Part shown: piece after piece, positions 1-7,180 of the stretch
Position numbering within the stretch: position 1 is the stretch's first letter
Layout of the letters: each line of letters opens with the position of its first letter
Source: an uncultured Sutterella sp.
Lineage (GTDB): Bacteria; Pseudomonadota; Gammaproteobacteria; Burkholderiales; Burkholderiaceae_F
Reading direction: 5' to 3'
DNA: 10,957 nt
NCBI GenBank assembly: GCA_900544255.1
Contig: UQUM01000054.1
Span: forward strand, 1 to 10,957
Program-made: the position numbers and the translations under genes
Notes under the pieces: model-generated
What the model was told of the DNA's origin: nothing
Databases searched by the model: none
Seen by the model: only the letters and a program-made list of their open reading frames with translations

Positions 1-29
1 ACAAATTTTTGAAGAAATTCGAGAAATAA

Positions 30-485
30 ATGCAGATCCGAAGGCTTGAGTGCAACATTGTTGGGAAGTCCAGGTATGACGAGGTCGCGGCCGGAGACTT
101 CGACAAAGTCTTTGCCGGTACCTATATCGCCGAACATAAGACGGCGCTTGCGGGGGCTTTTCGCGTGCTGCATTTGGATTTTTCAGGCGCGGCATCAACC
201 GACGTCGACCCGGCGGTTCGGTTTTTGCATAAGATTCACAGTGCCTTGGTGGAGTACTTCGGTAAGTACCCTCATCCGCAGCAAACGAAAATTTTGGATG
301 AGCCGTATTCGGACGCGGCCTCACTCATGGAAGCTTTCCTTGCGCTGATGGGGGTTGAGTATCGACAGAAATTGTTCGTCATTACTGACGAGTACGACCA
401 ATTTCCCAACGAGATTCTGGCCGCTGACCTTAATCAATTCAAGGCCATCACGTCGTCACGCGGTTTTCTGAATGATTTCTACTGA
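30..485 (+). pseudogene. AAA-ATPase-like/PD-(D/E)XK family protein, N-terminal fragment
   Basis: This is the 5' piece of a broken gene of the AAA-ATPase-like plus PD-(D/E)XK family (the group annotated as AAA-ATPase_like/DUF1703), which is abundant in gut bacteria and of poorly defined function. Residues about 24-55 resemble the family segment after the P-loop (FDKVFAGTYIAEH, LHLDFSG). Residues 115-123 (LFVITDEYD) are the Walker-B-like strand with its acidic pair. No intact Walker A motif is visible. The bases before about 90 give family-like snatches in different frames (GLSATLLG in one, KSRYDEV in another), so the start has probably decayed by small indels. The ATG at 30 is only the first available codon and is unlikely to be the original start. 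The frame ends at an in-frame TGA (483-485), and the homology continues in the same frame beyond it. Confidence 0.75.
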
Positions 486-1613
486 TGCCTGAAGGCGGCG
501 ACAACGAAGGCCGTGGCCCGCGTCTTTATCACCGGTGTGACGACGATCTCACTGGATTCGATGACGTCCAGCTTCAACATTGCGGAAAACGTATCGGCCG
601 ATCCCGACTTTGCTGCCGCCATCGGATTTACGGAGCAGGAACTCAAGGAACTTATTCTCGAATCCGTGAATCTTAAGTTGAAGAATTGGTCGTTGGACGA
701 CCTCGTCGCTCAAATGCGCGAGTGGTACAACGGGTATCGCTTTAGTCCCTACAGCGATGAGACGGTTTTCAATTCCAACATGTGCCTCTATTACTTGTCG
801 CGGTTGCAGAAGACCGGAAGGGCGCCGGAGAATATGATTGATCCGGCCTCGGGACAAAACTTGGACAAGATTGAGAGCATCCTTGCCTTGGGCGATTCTC
901 GCTTCGTGCGGCAGACGGTGGAGAGGGCGTTGCGGTGTGAGGCCATTCCTTTTCCGGGCGGTCTGAGGGAATTGAATCTCAATCAGTCCTCCGAATTCGA
1001 TGACTACGGACTGCTTTCGGCCATGTTTTACTTCGGATATCTGACGTACGCGCGGGGAGAGGATCCGGCGTTGGTGATTCCCAACCGAGCGGTCAGTATT
1101 CAGTTCTTCGAGTACTTCCTGAAGCACATCATGGCGACCGATCGGTACGAATTCGTGGCGCAGAATTTTGTCGAGGCGCTTCGGCAGCTCGCCGCCGGCA
1201 ACCCGCGGCCGCTATTTGAGGTGACGTGCCGTCGGTTCGACGAAGCGAGCAGTGTGCATGCCTACGGTCACCTGCAGGAAAGTAATTTTCAGACGCTTGT
1301 TTTGGGAGCATTCAATTTTTCCGACGCCTATGACGTTCAGAGCGAAGCGGAGGTTCGCGGAGAAGACAAAGGTTTCGTGGATATTCTTGCCGTGCCGAAA
1401 GTCGGGAGTTCGGCGACGACGGCGTACCTCGTGGAACTAAAGCACTTGAAGGCGAAGGAATATTCGGCGGCGGCCGTGGATCGGCTCGTTCGTGAAGCGC
1501 AAGACCAGATGGCACGCTACGTTGAGGGAGCCAATCTCAAAGCGATTCAGAACCTCAAAACCGTGACGGCCGTGTTTGTCGGGATGAAGCTGGAAAAGCT
1601 GGTCGTCTGCTGA
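486..1613 (+). pseudogene. AAA-ATPase-like/PD-(D/E)XK family protein, C-terminal fragment after in-frame TGA
   Basis: This continues the preceding fragment in the same frame: codons straight after the TGA read CLKAATTKAVARVFITGV, the normal family sequence. A 366-residue open frame could restart from the ATG at 513. Counting from that ATG, residues 2-26 hold the family block VFITGVTTISLDSMTSSFNI, and residues 70-78 hold EWYNGYRFS. The C-terminus carries a PD-(D/E)XK nuclease-type core: E280, then GFVDIL with D290, then YLVELKHLK with E308 and K310. The nuclease residues are therefore still present, but the protein lacks its ATPase half. No strong ribosome-binding site precedes 513, so independent translation is uncertain. 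It converges on queF. The whole gene is best regarded as a recent nonsense pseudogene, though a sequencing error at one base cannot be excluded. Confidence 0.75.
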
Positions 1614-1658
1614 GTCGTCGGGCGCCGAGTGGCGGGATTGAGAGTTTCCGTTGTCAGC

Positions 1659-1718
1659 GCGGTTCGAGGGCGTCTGTTGCAGAGACGTCCTTTCAGCAAC
1701 AGAACTATCGCGAACCGC
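1659..1718. other. nested inverted repeat (two-stem hairpin) between convergent genes
   Basis: Two perfect 8-bp inverted repeats are nested. The outer arms are GCGGTTCG (1659-1666) and CGAACCGC (1711-1718). The inner arms are TCTGTTGC (1673-1680) and GCAACAGA (1696-1703), around a 15-base loop. The two stems are separated by 6 and 7 unpaired bases. No T-run follows on either strand, so it is not a classical Rho-independent terminator. It could be a palindromic intergenic repeat or a structured RNA end shared by the convergent genes. No coding sequence is supported between 1614 and 1777. Confidence 0.6.
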
Positions 1719-1777
1719 CCCTTGTACGAGTCGGCAGGAATATGGTTGGTGTACTCATAGGTGTCTCCGTCGGCCGT

Positions 1778-2626
1778 TTACTGCCGATTGTCACGGGGGA
1801 ATGCCTTCGCCGAATCTCTGCAAAGCGGGGTGTCGCGCATGCTGGAACGGAAGGGATTGATGTCAATCCCGCCGCGGCGAGTGAAGGCCGCTCGAACTTC
1901 GAGTATGTCGGGGTGAATGCGCGTAGCGAGGTCGTTAAAAATCTGTTCGACGCACTGCTCGTGAAAACCTTTGTGGCGGCGGTAGCTCACGAGGTAAGTG
2001 AGAAGCGCGGACGGCGACGGCATGGCACCCTTCAGGGTAACGGAGACGCTCGCAAAGTCCGGCTGGCCCGTCACCGGGCAGAGGGAACGGAAAAGGTTCG
2101 TCGACCAGGTGACGGTTTCAGAGGACGCTCCGGCGGGGACAAGGATTTGAGGATTCACTTCCCATTCCGTGCAGGGCGTATCGGGTACCATGATTTCGAG
2201 AAGCTTGCCGGGCGCCGGATGTACCGATGCCTGCCACTCACCGGCGACATTGAGCATAACGCCGACTTCGCCGCCTGCGGCTGCCGAAAGGTCGCGCTCT
2301 AAAACCGTCCGCACCTCGTCGGCTGATGAGAAAGTCGACATTGCAAAACTCATCGCATAAAGCTTCAGCGACTTGGATTCGATGATGTTGGGCGTCGTTG
2401 CCGGAACGGAGAGTTCGACTTCCGCCGCCACGGGAAGTCCCGAGGGTGAAAGCCAGGTGAATTCATAGAGACGCCATAGATCCGTGCCGCGGAAATCATG
2501 GGCGCCGATCGCGTCGCGACCCAAGTTGCGAGAAATAGGGAAGAGCAGGGACGGCGCGTAGGTTTCAGCGTATTTCGTTGCGTGCCCCAGTTGGGTTCCT
2601 TTGGGTTCGGGCATCAGAACGGACAT
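1778..2626 (-). CDS. queF: NADPH-dependent 7-cyano-7-deazaguanine reductase (QueF, long E. coli-type)
   Basis: QueF reduces the nitrile preQ0 to the amine preQ1 using two NADPH, the step before tRNA-guanine transglycosylase inserts the base in queuosine synthesis; it is cytosolic. The 282 residues match the long, two-T-fold-domain proteobacterial form. The family signature ESKSLK lies at 83-88, and the catalytic half has C183 (SLCPVTGQPDFA) for the thioimide adduct, D190 as proton donor, and H222/E223 (FHEQCVE) for substrate binding. The C-terminus RGGIDINPFR is also typical. The ATG at 2626 has a GAGAG ribosome-binding sequence at 2633-2637, six bases upstream. It is probably monocistronic: patB upstream ends 163 bases away, and the gene downstream is convergent. 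No preQ1 riboswitch is recognisable in the leader. Confidence 0.95.
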   Translation of the reverse strand: MSVLMPEPKGTQLGHATKYAETYAPSLLFPISRNLGRDAIGAHDFRGTDLWRLYEFTWLSPSGLPVAAEVELSVPATTPNIIESKSLKLYAMSFAMSTFSSADEVRTVLERDLSAAAGGEVGVMLNVAGEWQASVHPAPGKLLEIMVPDTPCTEWEVNPQILVPAGASSETVTWSTNLFRSLCPVTGQPDFASVSVTLKGAMPSPSALLTYLVSYRRHKGFHEQCVEQIFNDLATRIHPDILEVRAAFTRRGGIDINPFRSSMRDTPLCRDSAKAFPRDNRQ

Positions 2627-2717
2627 GGTTGTCTCTCAAGAAGTCAGGTAGTCAGAAGCCCGCCATTTTAAGGGAGTCTCGACTATTTGCGGCAGGTTTT
2701 CTGACAGCTCACGACGA

Positions 2718-2747
2718 CTGAAGTCGCGGGGAGCCAAGTGACTTCAG
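2718..2747. repeat. 8-bp perfect inverted repeat between patB and queF
   Basis: CTGAAGTC (2718-2725) and GACTTCAG (2740-2747) are separated by 14 bases. The element lies 43 to 72 bases past the patB stop and about 92 bases before the queF start. No T-run follows on the minus strand, so an intrinsic terminator for patB is doubtful. An operator or a Rho-linked RNA structure is equally possible. Confidence 0.4.
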
Positions 2748-2789
2748 CGTTTCTGCGACCACCTTATTTCGGTTTTTGTGTCGCAAAAA

Positions 2790-3971
2790 TTATGGGGATT
2801 TCCGTGACAAACGCCGGATTCCGTCCGTCAATCGTTTTAACCCTTCCATTAACCGCGCTCTCGGCATAGCGATATTAAGCCGAATAAAACCTTCTCCCGC
2901 CGCGCCGTAATGCGATCCCGCATTAATCCAAACCTTTTCGTGCGCAAGCAATTCATCTTCAATCGTTTGTGACGTAATCCTAAGCGAGCGGCAGTCCGCC
3001 CACATAAGATACGTTCCTTCAAGGCGCGAGAAGGTGACGGCGGGACACGTCTTTTTAAACCAGTCTGCCGTCACGCGGGCATTGTCGTGCAGGTAGGCTA
3101 AAAGCGCCTGAAGCCACGCTTCTCCTTCGTTATAGGCGGCGATCGTTGCCGCGACGCCGAAGGGATTCACGTCGCAGCATTCGTTGTCGTTGATCGCCCG
3201 ATCAATTTTCCGACGTTGTTCGGCGCTCTCCGCCACGATGAACGCATTCTGCAGCCCTGCCAAATTAAAGGTCTTGGAAGCGGCCGAGAGCGTCACGGTT
3301 TTTTCGGGGTTGTGCGCCGTGACGGACGCGTAGGGCGTGTAGGGGGTATTGCCGAAAACAAATTCGCCGTGGATTTCGTCGGCAATGACGAGGATCCCGT
3401 ACTTATCGGCAAGTGCCGCCAGAATCGTGAGTTCCGCGGCCGTCCAAACGCGTCCCGCCGGGTTGTGCGGATTGCAGAGCACGTAGGCTTTGACGCCGGG
3501 TTCGGCAAAAGCGCGTTCGAGCGCGGCCCAGTCGAACCCCCATGTGTCGCCTTCGGATTTCAGGGGACACTCGACGATGTTGCAGCCGTTGTTGCGGATG
3601 GAGGAGAAAAAGCAGTTGTAGACCGGTGTCGAAATGACGACTTCGTCGCCGGGCTTCGTATTGGCTTTGATCGTTGCGGACAAAGCCGGGACGACGCCCG
3701 AGGTGTAGAGAATCCATGCCGGATCAATCGTCCAGCCGTGACGGCGTCCGAACCACCCGACGATCGCTTCGTAATAGGCGGGGGGCACATGGGTATAGCC
3801 GTAAATTCCCTCTTCCGCACGGCGGACGACGGCTTCGGTAACAGCGGGTGCCGTCTTAAAGTCCATGTCCGCCACCCACATCGGAATGACGTCCGGATCC
3901 GCCGAGCCGTCCCATTTCATGGACAATGTTCCGCGGCGTTGGGTCATTTCGTCAAAGTTGAAGTCCGTCAT
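2790..3971 (-). CDS. patB: PatB/MalY family PLP-dependent C-S lyase (cystathionine beta-lyase-like)
   Basis: This is a fold-type I PLP enzyme of the MalY/PatB aminotransferase-like family, which cleaves the C-S bond of cystathionine or related cysteine conjugates to give a thiol (or sulfide), pyruvate and ammonia in the cytosol. The 393 residues fit the family length. Visible motifs are the N-terminal IPMWVADMDF (29-38), YGYT (57-60), CNPHNPAGR with N170 (166-174), ADEIH with D198 for the PLP pyridine nitrogen, the Schiff-base lysine K233 in SAASKTFNLAGLQ, and the carboxylate-binding R364 in FIRLNIA. The ATG at 3971 has GGGAG at 3978-3982, six bases away. It starts 17 bases after the DUF3737 gene ends, so the two are probably cotranscribed. 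The physiological substrate cannot be told from sequence. Confidence 0.9.
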   Translation of the reverse strand: MTDFNFDEMTQRRGTLSMKWDGSADPDVIPMWVADMDFKTAPAVTEAVVRRAEEGIYGYTHVPPAYYEAIVGWFGRRHGWTIDPAWILYTSGVVPALSATIKANTKPGDEVVISTPVYNCFFSSIRNNGCNIVECPLKSEGDTWGFDWAALERAFAEPGVKAYVLCNPHNPAGRVWTAAELTILAALADKYGILVIADEIHGEFVFGNTPYTPYASVTAHNPEKTVTLSAASKTFNLAGLQNAFIVAESAEQRRKIDRAINDNECCDVNPFGVAATIAAYNEGEAWLQALLAYLHDNARVTADWFKKTCPAVTFSRLEGTYLMWADCRSLRITSQTIEDELLAHEKVWINAGSHYGAAGEGFIRLNIAMPRARLMEGLKRLTDGIRRLSRKSP

Positions 3972-3988
3972 TCCGATCTCCCTTTGGT

Positions 3989-4834
3989 TTAAGCGCGGGT
4001 TTCAATGCGGCAGTCGGCTCCCGGGGCGATGTGTTCATCGCGGATCACCGCACTCACCGCATCGCAGCGGATGACGCCCGACGTAGGATTCTTGATGCTC
4101 GTAACGGATCCCTTGACGTCGGCCGTCACCGTCGAGTATTCGAATGCCAGATCGCAGTCTTTAGCCATCGTGCAGTTTTCAAGCACGAGGTTCTCACAGT
4201 AACAGAAGGGTTGCGTCCCGGAAATCTTGCAGTTGATGAGCGTGAGATTCTTCGAATGCCACGCCAAGAATTCCCCGTCGATTTCGGAGTCGATCACGGT
4301 GACGTTTTCCGAATTCCAGAAAGCGTCTTTGGCGTCGAGCTTGGCGTCGGTGATCGTGATGTTGCGTCCGTACTGGAAGGCGTAATTCCCCTGATGACGG
4401 TAATTTGCAATGCGGATGTCGTCCGAATGCATAAAGAGGTAGTCACCCTTCGTGATCGACACATCCCGCAAATCGACGCCGCGGCAGTTCCAGAAGGTTT
4501 CCGCCGCATCCGTCATCGTCACGCGGCGTAGCCGAACGTCTTCCATGTCGCGGAACATCTTGGGGGCATCCACGACGGTGTCCGTCATTAAGAGGTGTTT
4601 GCTGTACCACAACGCCGCGCGGCTGCCCGGCGTAAAGAGGCAGTGATCAATTTCAAAATGATCGGCGTGCCAGAAGGGGTACTTACCTTCAAAGCGGCAC
4701 CCTTCAGCGCGCACGTTCTTCGTGTGCTTCAAAGACGATTCCCCCGCGTGGATCGTGACGTTCGTCATCACGGTGTCCGTGAGGGCAAAAAGCGGGCGTT
4801 CGCCGCCGAATTCTTGGTTTTCAATGAGTTTCAT
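3989..4834 (-). CDS. DUF3737 family right-handed beta-helix protein
   Basis: This 281-residue protein belongs to the DUF3737 family, whose function is unknown. The sequence is a run of short imperfect repeats of about 19-23 residues with recurrent aromatic and asparagine positions (KYPFWHADHFEIDHC, ETFWNCRGVDLRDV, YAFQYGRNITITDA, DAFWNSENVTVIDS, EFLAWHSKNLTLIN). That pattern is typical of a pectate-lyase-like right-handed beta-helix. The C-terminus KNPTSGVIRCDAV is a conserved family end. No signal peptide or membrane segment is seen, so it is probably cytosolic. It lies 17 bases upstream of patB and 51 bases downstream of the carboxymuconolactone-decarboxylase-like gene. No strong ribosome-binding site precedes the ATG at 4834. 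Pairing with a MalY/PatB gene is, to my knowledge, common for this family and suggests a linked but undefined role. Confidence 0.88.
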   Translation of the reverse strand: MKLIENQEFGGERPLFALTDTVMTNVTIHAGESSLKHTKNVRAEGCRFEGKYPFWHADHFEIDHCLFTPGSRAALWYSKHLLMTDTVVDAPKMFRDMEDVRLRRVTMTDAAETFWNCRGVDLRDVSITKGDYLFMHSDDIRIANYRHQGNYAFQYGRNITITDAKLDAKDAFWNSENVTVIDSEIDGEFLAWHSKNLTLINCKISGTQPFCYCENLVLENCTMAKDCDLAFEYSTVTADVKGSVTSIKNPTSGVIRCDAVSAVIRDEHIAPGADCRIETRA

Positions 4835-4885
4835 GGATTAAGGTACAGTTCCGTAGTCAATGGGCGTAATCATACCGTTCGGCGC

Positions 4886-5662
4886 TTAGGCTTTGATGAT
4901 GTTTTTCACGACGGCGAGGGCGTTGAGGGTGCGGGGAAATCCCAGAAACGGCACGGCAATCTCGAGGGCGTCGATGAGGTTTTGGCGCGTGAGCCCTTCT
5001 TTGGCACAGGCGGTGGTGTGGGCTTTTAACTGCGGTTCACAACCGCCCAATCCTGCGATGGCGGAGAAAGTCACCAATTCTCGGTCGGCGATGGAAAGGC
5101 CGGAACGGGTGTAAAAATCCCCGAAGCAGAACCCGGACAGGTCTCTGATCATGAGAGCCTTTTCGTTTTCGGCGATGCCGGCGTGCATTTTTGTAATGAC
5201 GTCGCCGAAAATGGCGGTCTGAACTTCGATCCCTTTGGCGAGGCGATTTTCGTCCGTCACCTGTGTCTGATCGGGAAGGGGCAGTTTGACGCCTGCTTCC
5301 TGCATCGCCCGATTGGCTTCGGTGAGGACGTTGTCCACCCGCCCGAATCCGGTGTAAGGGGCGCACTGATAAAGAATTTCCTTCACTTCAACGGGGGTTA
5401 CCTCCGCTTTGAGGGCGGCCTTGACGAGTCGCGCAACAGGAGCCGGCGTGCCGACGGCGGTGACGACGGCAAGAAGTACCGCATACTTTTGGCGGGGATT
5501 GAGCGTCGTTCCGCGGTTTTCGACGGCGGTCATCCGCGTTTCAATCGCTTCAAGGGCCGGATCGGCGTGAGTGGGTTCAACGGCAGCGGCTACGCCGGCA
5601 AAGCCTCCGGCGACGACGGCGGTGCCGGCAGCAATGGCGTCACGCCGGGTAAGAGCGGACAT
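4886..5662 (-). CDS. carboxymuconolactone decarboxylase family protein with Tat signal
   Basis: The protein has 258 residues with two AhpD/carboxymuconolactone-decarboxylase-like helical domains (about 35-125 and 145-258). The N-terminus has a twin-arginine motif (TRRDAIAAG, 5-13), a short alanine/glycine/valine-rich core and an AVEP-type end near residue 30, so export of the folded protein to the periplasm is likely. Domain one keeps the EILYQCAPYTGFGR block with C100. Domain two has C208, H215 and C219 plus the LIDALEIAVPFLGFPRTLNA segment. Domain one has a single Cys in this block, and the two cysteines of domain two are eleven residues apart, so there is no CxxC and AhpD-like peroxidase chemistry is uncertain. 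The ATG at 5662 has GGAGAG at 5668-5673, five bases away. It is the likely first gene of a unit with DUF3737 and patB. The substrate is unknown. Confidence 0.87.
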   Translation of the reverse strand: MSALTRRDAIAAGTAVVAGGFAGVAAAVEPTHADPALEAIETRMTAVENRGTTLNPRQKYAVLLAVVTAVGTPAPVARLVKAALKAEVTPVEVKEILYQCAPYTGFGRVDNVLTEANRAMQEAGVKLPLPDQTQVTDENRLAKGIEVQTAIFGDVITKMHAGIAENEKALMIRDLSGFCFGDFYTRSGLSIADRELVTFSAIAGLGGCEPQLKAHTTACAKEGLTRQNLIDALEIAVPFLGFPRTLNALAVVKNIIKA

Positions 5663-5689
5663 GGTTTCTCTCCATAATTAAGTGATGGA

Positions 5690-5905
5690 GAGATTGTCGT
5701 CCAAGACGGGGCAGACAGACGACGACAAACCGCGCGGAGTCGTGCCTGATCATGGCAAAAATTGTTGGGCATGAGCGCGTTCCTTCGCGGAAATTGCGAC
5801 CAAGCGTTCCGGGTGCTGATCGATATCACGGGTCGGCAGATCCAGAAACGCCGTCAGTACAGGATCCGTTTGACGGGATAGTTTAGCGGTCGTGATTATT
5901 GTCAA
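5690..5905 (-). pseudogene. remnant of PrlF/SohA-type antitoxin gene (C-terminal part)
   Basis: On the minus strand, codons from about 5879 down to the stop at 5750-5752 read RQTDPVLTAFLDLPTRDID, then QHPERLVAISAKERAHAQQF. This matches my recollection of the C-terminal half of PrlF-family antitoxins (DPVL.AFL.FL..DI..HPERL). Beyond the stop, bases down to about 5690 still resemble, in shifted frames, the acidic VDVDLDAPL tail of that family. The N-terminal AbrB-like DNA-binding half is missing, and the frame can be opened only by a TTG at 5905 that overlaps the end of the ABM gene. No YhaV-type toxin follows: the next gene is the Tat-signal protein. I read this as a toxin-antitoxin relic lying between two newer genes, or as a fragment captured with one of them. 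Confidence 0.5.
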
Positions 5906-6245
5906 AGTAGCTCCGAGAATCCTCAGGCGCTTCCCGGTAGTCTGTCAGCGAATAAGTTCGCACCGGCGTCACGACGGTGATGTTGAAATCCGCAAAGAGG
6001 TTTTCTCGGCCGTCTTTTTGGCAGAGACGGTGCTGCGCGAAATTGCGCCAGTAGGTAATGACGGATTCATCCTTCCAGACGGACTTCGACAATACTTTGT
6101 CGGGATTCGTGAGCGACGTGAAGCGCTCGGCGGAAAGAAACCCTTCAACTTTCTGCAGTTCCGGAATAAGGGACTTGGCGTGCTCAAGGTATGCCTCGCG
6201 GCGGCCGGGCATGAAGGTGACTTCAAAAAGGACGATGACGGACAT
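5883..6245 (-). CDS. antibiotic biosynthesis monooxygenase (ABM) domain protein, putative quinol monooxygenase
   Basis: This is a 120-residue protein with a single ABM-type ferredoxin-like fold: SVIVLFEVTFMPGRREAYLEHA at the start, the central FLSAERFTSLTNPDKVLSKSVWKDESVITYWRN block with the conserved tryptophans, and H82 in the following helix. ABM proteins act as small dimeric cofactor-free or haem-linked monooxygenases, or have no enzymatic role, and the substrate here is unknown. I prefer the ATG at 6245 because the protein then begins directly with the first beta strand; an in-frame TTG ten codons upstream would lie inside doc. The start is seven bases after the doc stop and has no good ribosome-binding site, so translation may depend on coupling to doc. 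It ends just before the antitoxin remnant. Confidence 0.8.
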   Translation of the reverse strand: MSVIVLFEVTFMPGRREAYLEHAKSLIPELQKVEGFLSAERFTSLTNPDKVLSKSVWKDESVITYWRNFAQHRLCQKDGRENLFADFNITVVTPVRTYSLTDYREAPEDSRSYFDNNHDR

Positions 6246-6252
6246 AAAGCTT

Positions 6253-6663
6253 CTAAAACGGTTGAGAAGGAACAAAGTGTTTTTGAGGAAGTCGCTTGAA
6301 ATAGTCAGTCAATGCGCCAAGACTGACATTACCCGCGGCCACCTGAATGATGGTTTCAACGATATCGGGTGTTGGGCAGTACCATACGCCGTTACGGCGT
6401 CCGAACAGGATGGCAGCGTTGAGAGCTGTTCTTTTATTGTCGTCGGCAAATACATGTCCGCGTGCGATGGCCAGACAGTACATCGCTGTCAGTGCGTGAA
6501 GATCCTCAACGGCTTCGTAAGTAGCCCAATGTTTTGCTTGCGCGAGGACGGCCTCTATGCGCTCAGGATCGGAAATACCGGGTAATCCGCCAAATTCCGT
6601 AATAGCGCGATCATGAAGCCGAGTCAATTCATCGGCACGTATATGACGTACGGCAGACATCAT
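6253..6663 (-). CDS. doc: Fic/Doc-type toxin Doc
   Basis: This is a 136-residue Doc-family toxin. Doc is a Fic-fold enzyme that phosphorylates EF-Tu and so stops translation; Phd blocks it by covering the active site. The catalytic motif HVFADDNKRTALNA (70-83) fits HxFx(D/N)xxNKR with H70, F72, D74, N76, K77 and R78. The NKR, in place of the NGR of AMP-transferring Fic proteins, marks it as Doc. Other family blocks are the N-terminal GLPGISDPERIEAVLAQ (26-42) and MYCLAIARG (61-69). The first ATG (6663) overlaps the phd stop as ATGA, with a second ATG immediately after; the overlap is typical of coupled antitoxin-toxin translation. Length and motifs appear intact. The ABM gene follows at once and may be cotranscribed. 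Confidence 0.93.
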   Translation of the reverse strand: MMSAVRHIRADELTRLHDRAITEFGGLPGISDPERIEAVLAQAKHWATYEAVEDLHALTAMYCLAIARGHVFADDNKRTALNAAILFGRRNGVWYCPTPDIVETIIQVAAGNVSLGALTDYFKRLPQKHFVPSQPF

Positions 6664-6887
6664 CGATTCGTCAACGCAACGTTAGCCTCGTGAAAATCCT
6701 GAAAAATTGAATCAATTTCCTGGTCAAGGATCTGACGTTTCATTCTTTCATACTCTTTGTTCGACAGAAGAACAGCGGCTTTTTTTCCTCGGACTTCAAT
6801 ACCGACCGGTTCGGATTCTGACGTACTCAGACGGTGAACTAATGAAGTTAAATTTTTCCGAGTTTCAGTAATGGAAAGTTGTTGCAT
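6660..6887 (-). CDS. phd: Phd/YefM family antitoxin
   Basis: This is a 75-residue antitoxin upstream of doc. The N-terminal half (QQLSITETRKNLTSLVHRLS, then PVGIEVRGKKAAVLLSNKEYERMK) is the Phd/YefM DNA-binding dimer fold; the acidic C-terminus (DQEIDSIFQDFHEAN) is the part expected to fold onto Doc. I chose the ATG at 6887 because GGAG lies at 6894-6897, six bases upstream, and the protein then starts as Phd proteins do. The same frame is open further upstream, but that stretch contains the operator-like repeat and shows no homology. Its stop overlaps the doc start (ATGA). Phd and the Phd-Doc complex normally repress their own promoter, in agreement with the inverted repeat just upstream. 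Confidence 0.92.
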   Translation of the reverse strand: MQQLSITETRKNLTSLVHRLSTSESEPVGIEVRGKKAAVLLSNKEYERMKRQILDQEIDSIFQDFHEANVALTNR

Positions 6888-6913
6888 GACAAACTCCGCC
6901 GGTGAAAATAACT

Positions 6914-6945
6914 CAGCAATTGTACATGTAAATGTACAATTGCTG
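6914..6945 (-). promoter_or_regulatory. probable phd-doc operator (14-bp perfect inverted repeat) and promoter
   Basis: CAGCAATTGTACAT (6914-6927) and ATGTACAATTGCTG (6932-6945) form a perfect 14-bp inverted repeat around GTAA, 27 bases upstream of the phd start. Each arm holds a TGTACA core, similar to the P1 phd operator core. On the minus strand a possible -35 (TTGATA) lies just outside, and a possible -10 (TACATT) falls inside the repeat 16 bases on, so bound Phd-Doc would block the promoter. The repeat is seen directly; the promoter boxes are weak matches. Confidence 0.7.
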
Positions 6946-7121
6946 AAAAAAATATCAATATTTCGCCTATTACCTCCTGCAGATGACGAGCGTTTCTCTT
7001 TTACCCGCAGGAGTGCAGTCCAACACACCAAAGTCGGCGTCCGCCACTGTGCCACACCGCAGGCTCGAACGGCGATCCGAAAAAGACGCTCGCCCCCTGA
7101 GTACAGTGGCTACGGCCGCAC
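6946..7121. other. intergenic stretch without a recognisable gene
   Basis: This stretch lies upstream of the phd-doc promoter and beyond the permease terminator. CTCCTGC near 6980 and GCAGGAG near 7009 form a 7-bp inverted repeat with a long loop. No open frame has a plausible start and homology, and a TTCGA-containing stretch near 7060 does not make a tRNA. Confidence 0.4.
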
Positions 7122-7161
7122 AATAAAAAGGGCGGAACCCCTAAAAAGGAATCCGCCCTAA
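7122..7161 (-). terminator. Rho-independent terminator of the purine permease gene
   Basis: On the minus strand AGGGCGGA (7159-7152) pairs with TCCGCCCT (7136-7129). After a TT/TT internal loop, two further GC pairs are possible. A T-rich tract (TTTTATT) follows at once. It lies about 20 bases beyond the permease stop, the expected place for its terminator. Confidence 0.85.
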
Positions 7162-7180
7162 AAAACTCAACCGTCAGACG

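Noticed and set aside
549..1127. 192-codon minus-strand open frame inside the PD-(D/E)XK fragment
   Set aside because: It is antisense to a frame with clear family homology, shows no homology itself and is a codon-bias shadow.
2627..2789. preQ1 riboswitch in the queF leader
   Set aside because: Neither the characteristic A-rich tail pairing nor a short pseudoknot hairpin could be found; only an 8-bp inverted repeat is present.
3216..3992. 258-codon plus-strand open frame opposite patB
   Set aside because: It lies opposite patB, whose PLP motifs are unambiguous; the translation is low-complexity and without recognisable domains.
7040..7085. tRNA-like TTCGAGCC stretch on the minus strand
   Set aside because: The would-be T-stem has a mismatch, and no acceptor, D or anticodon arm can be drawn around it.
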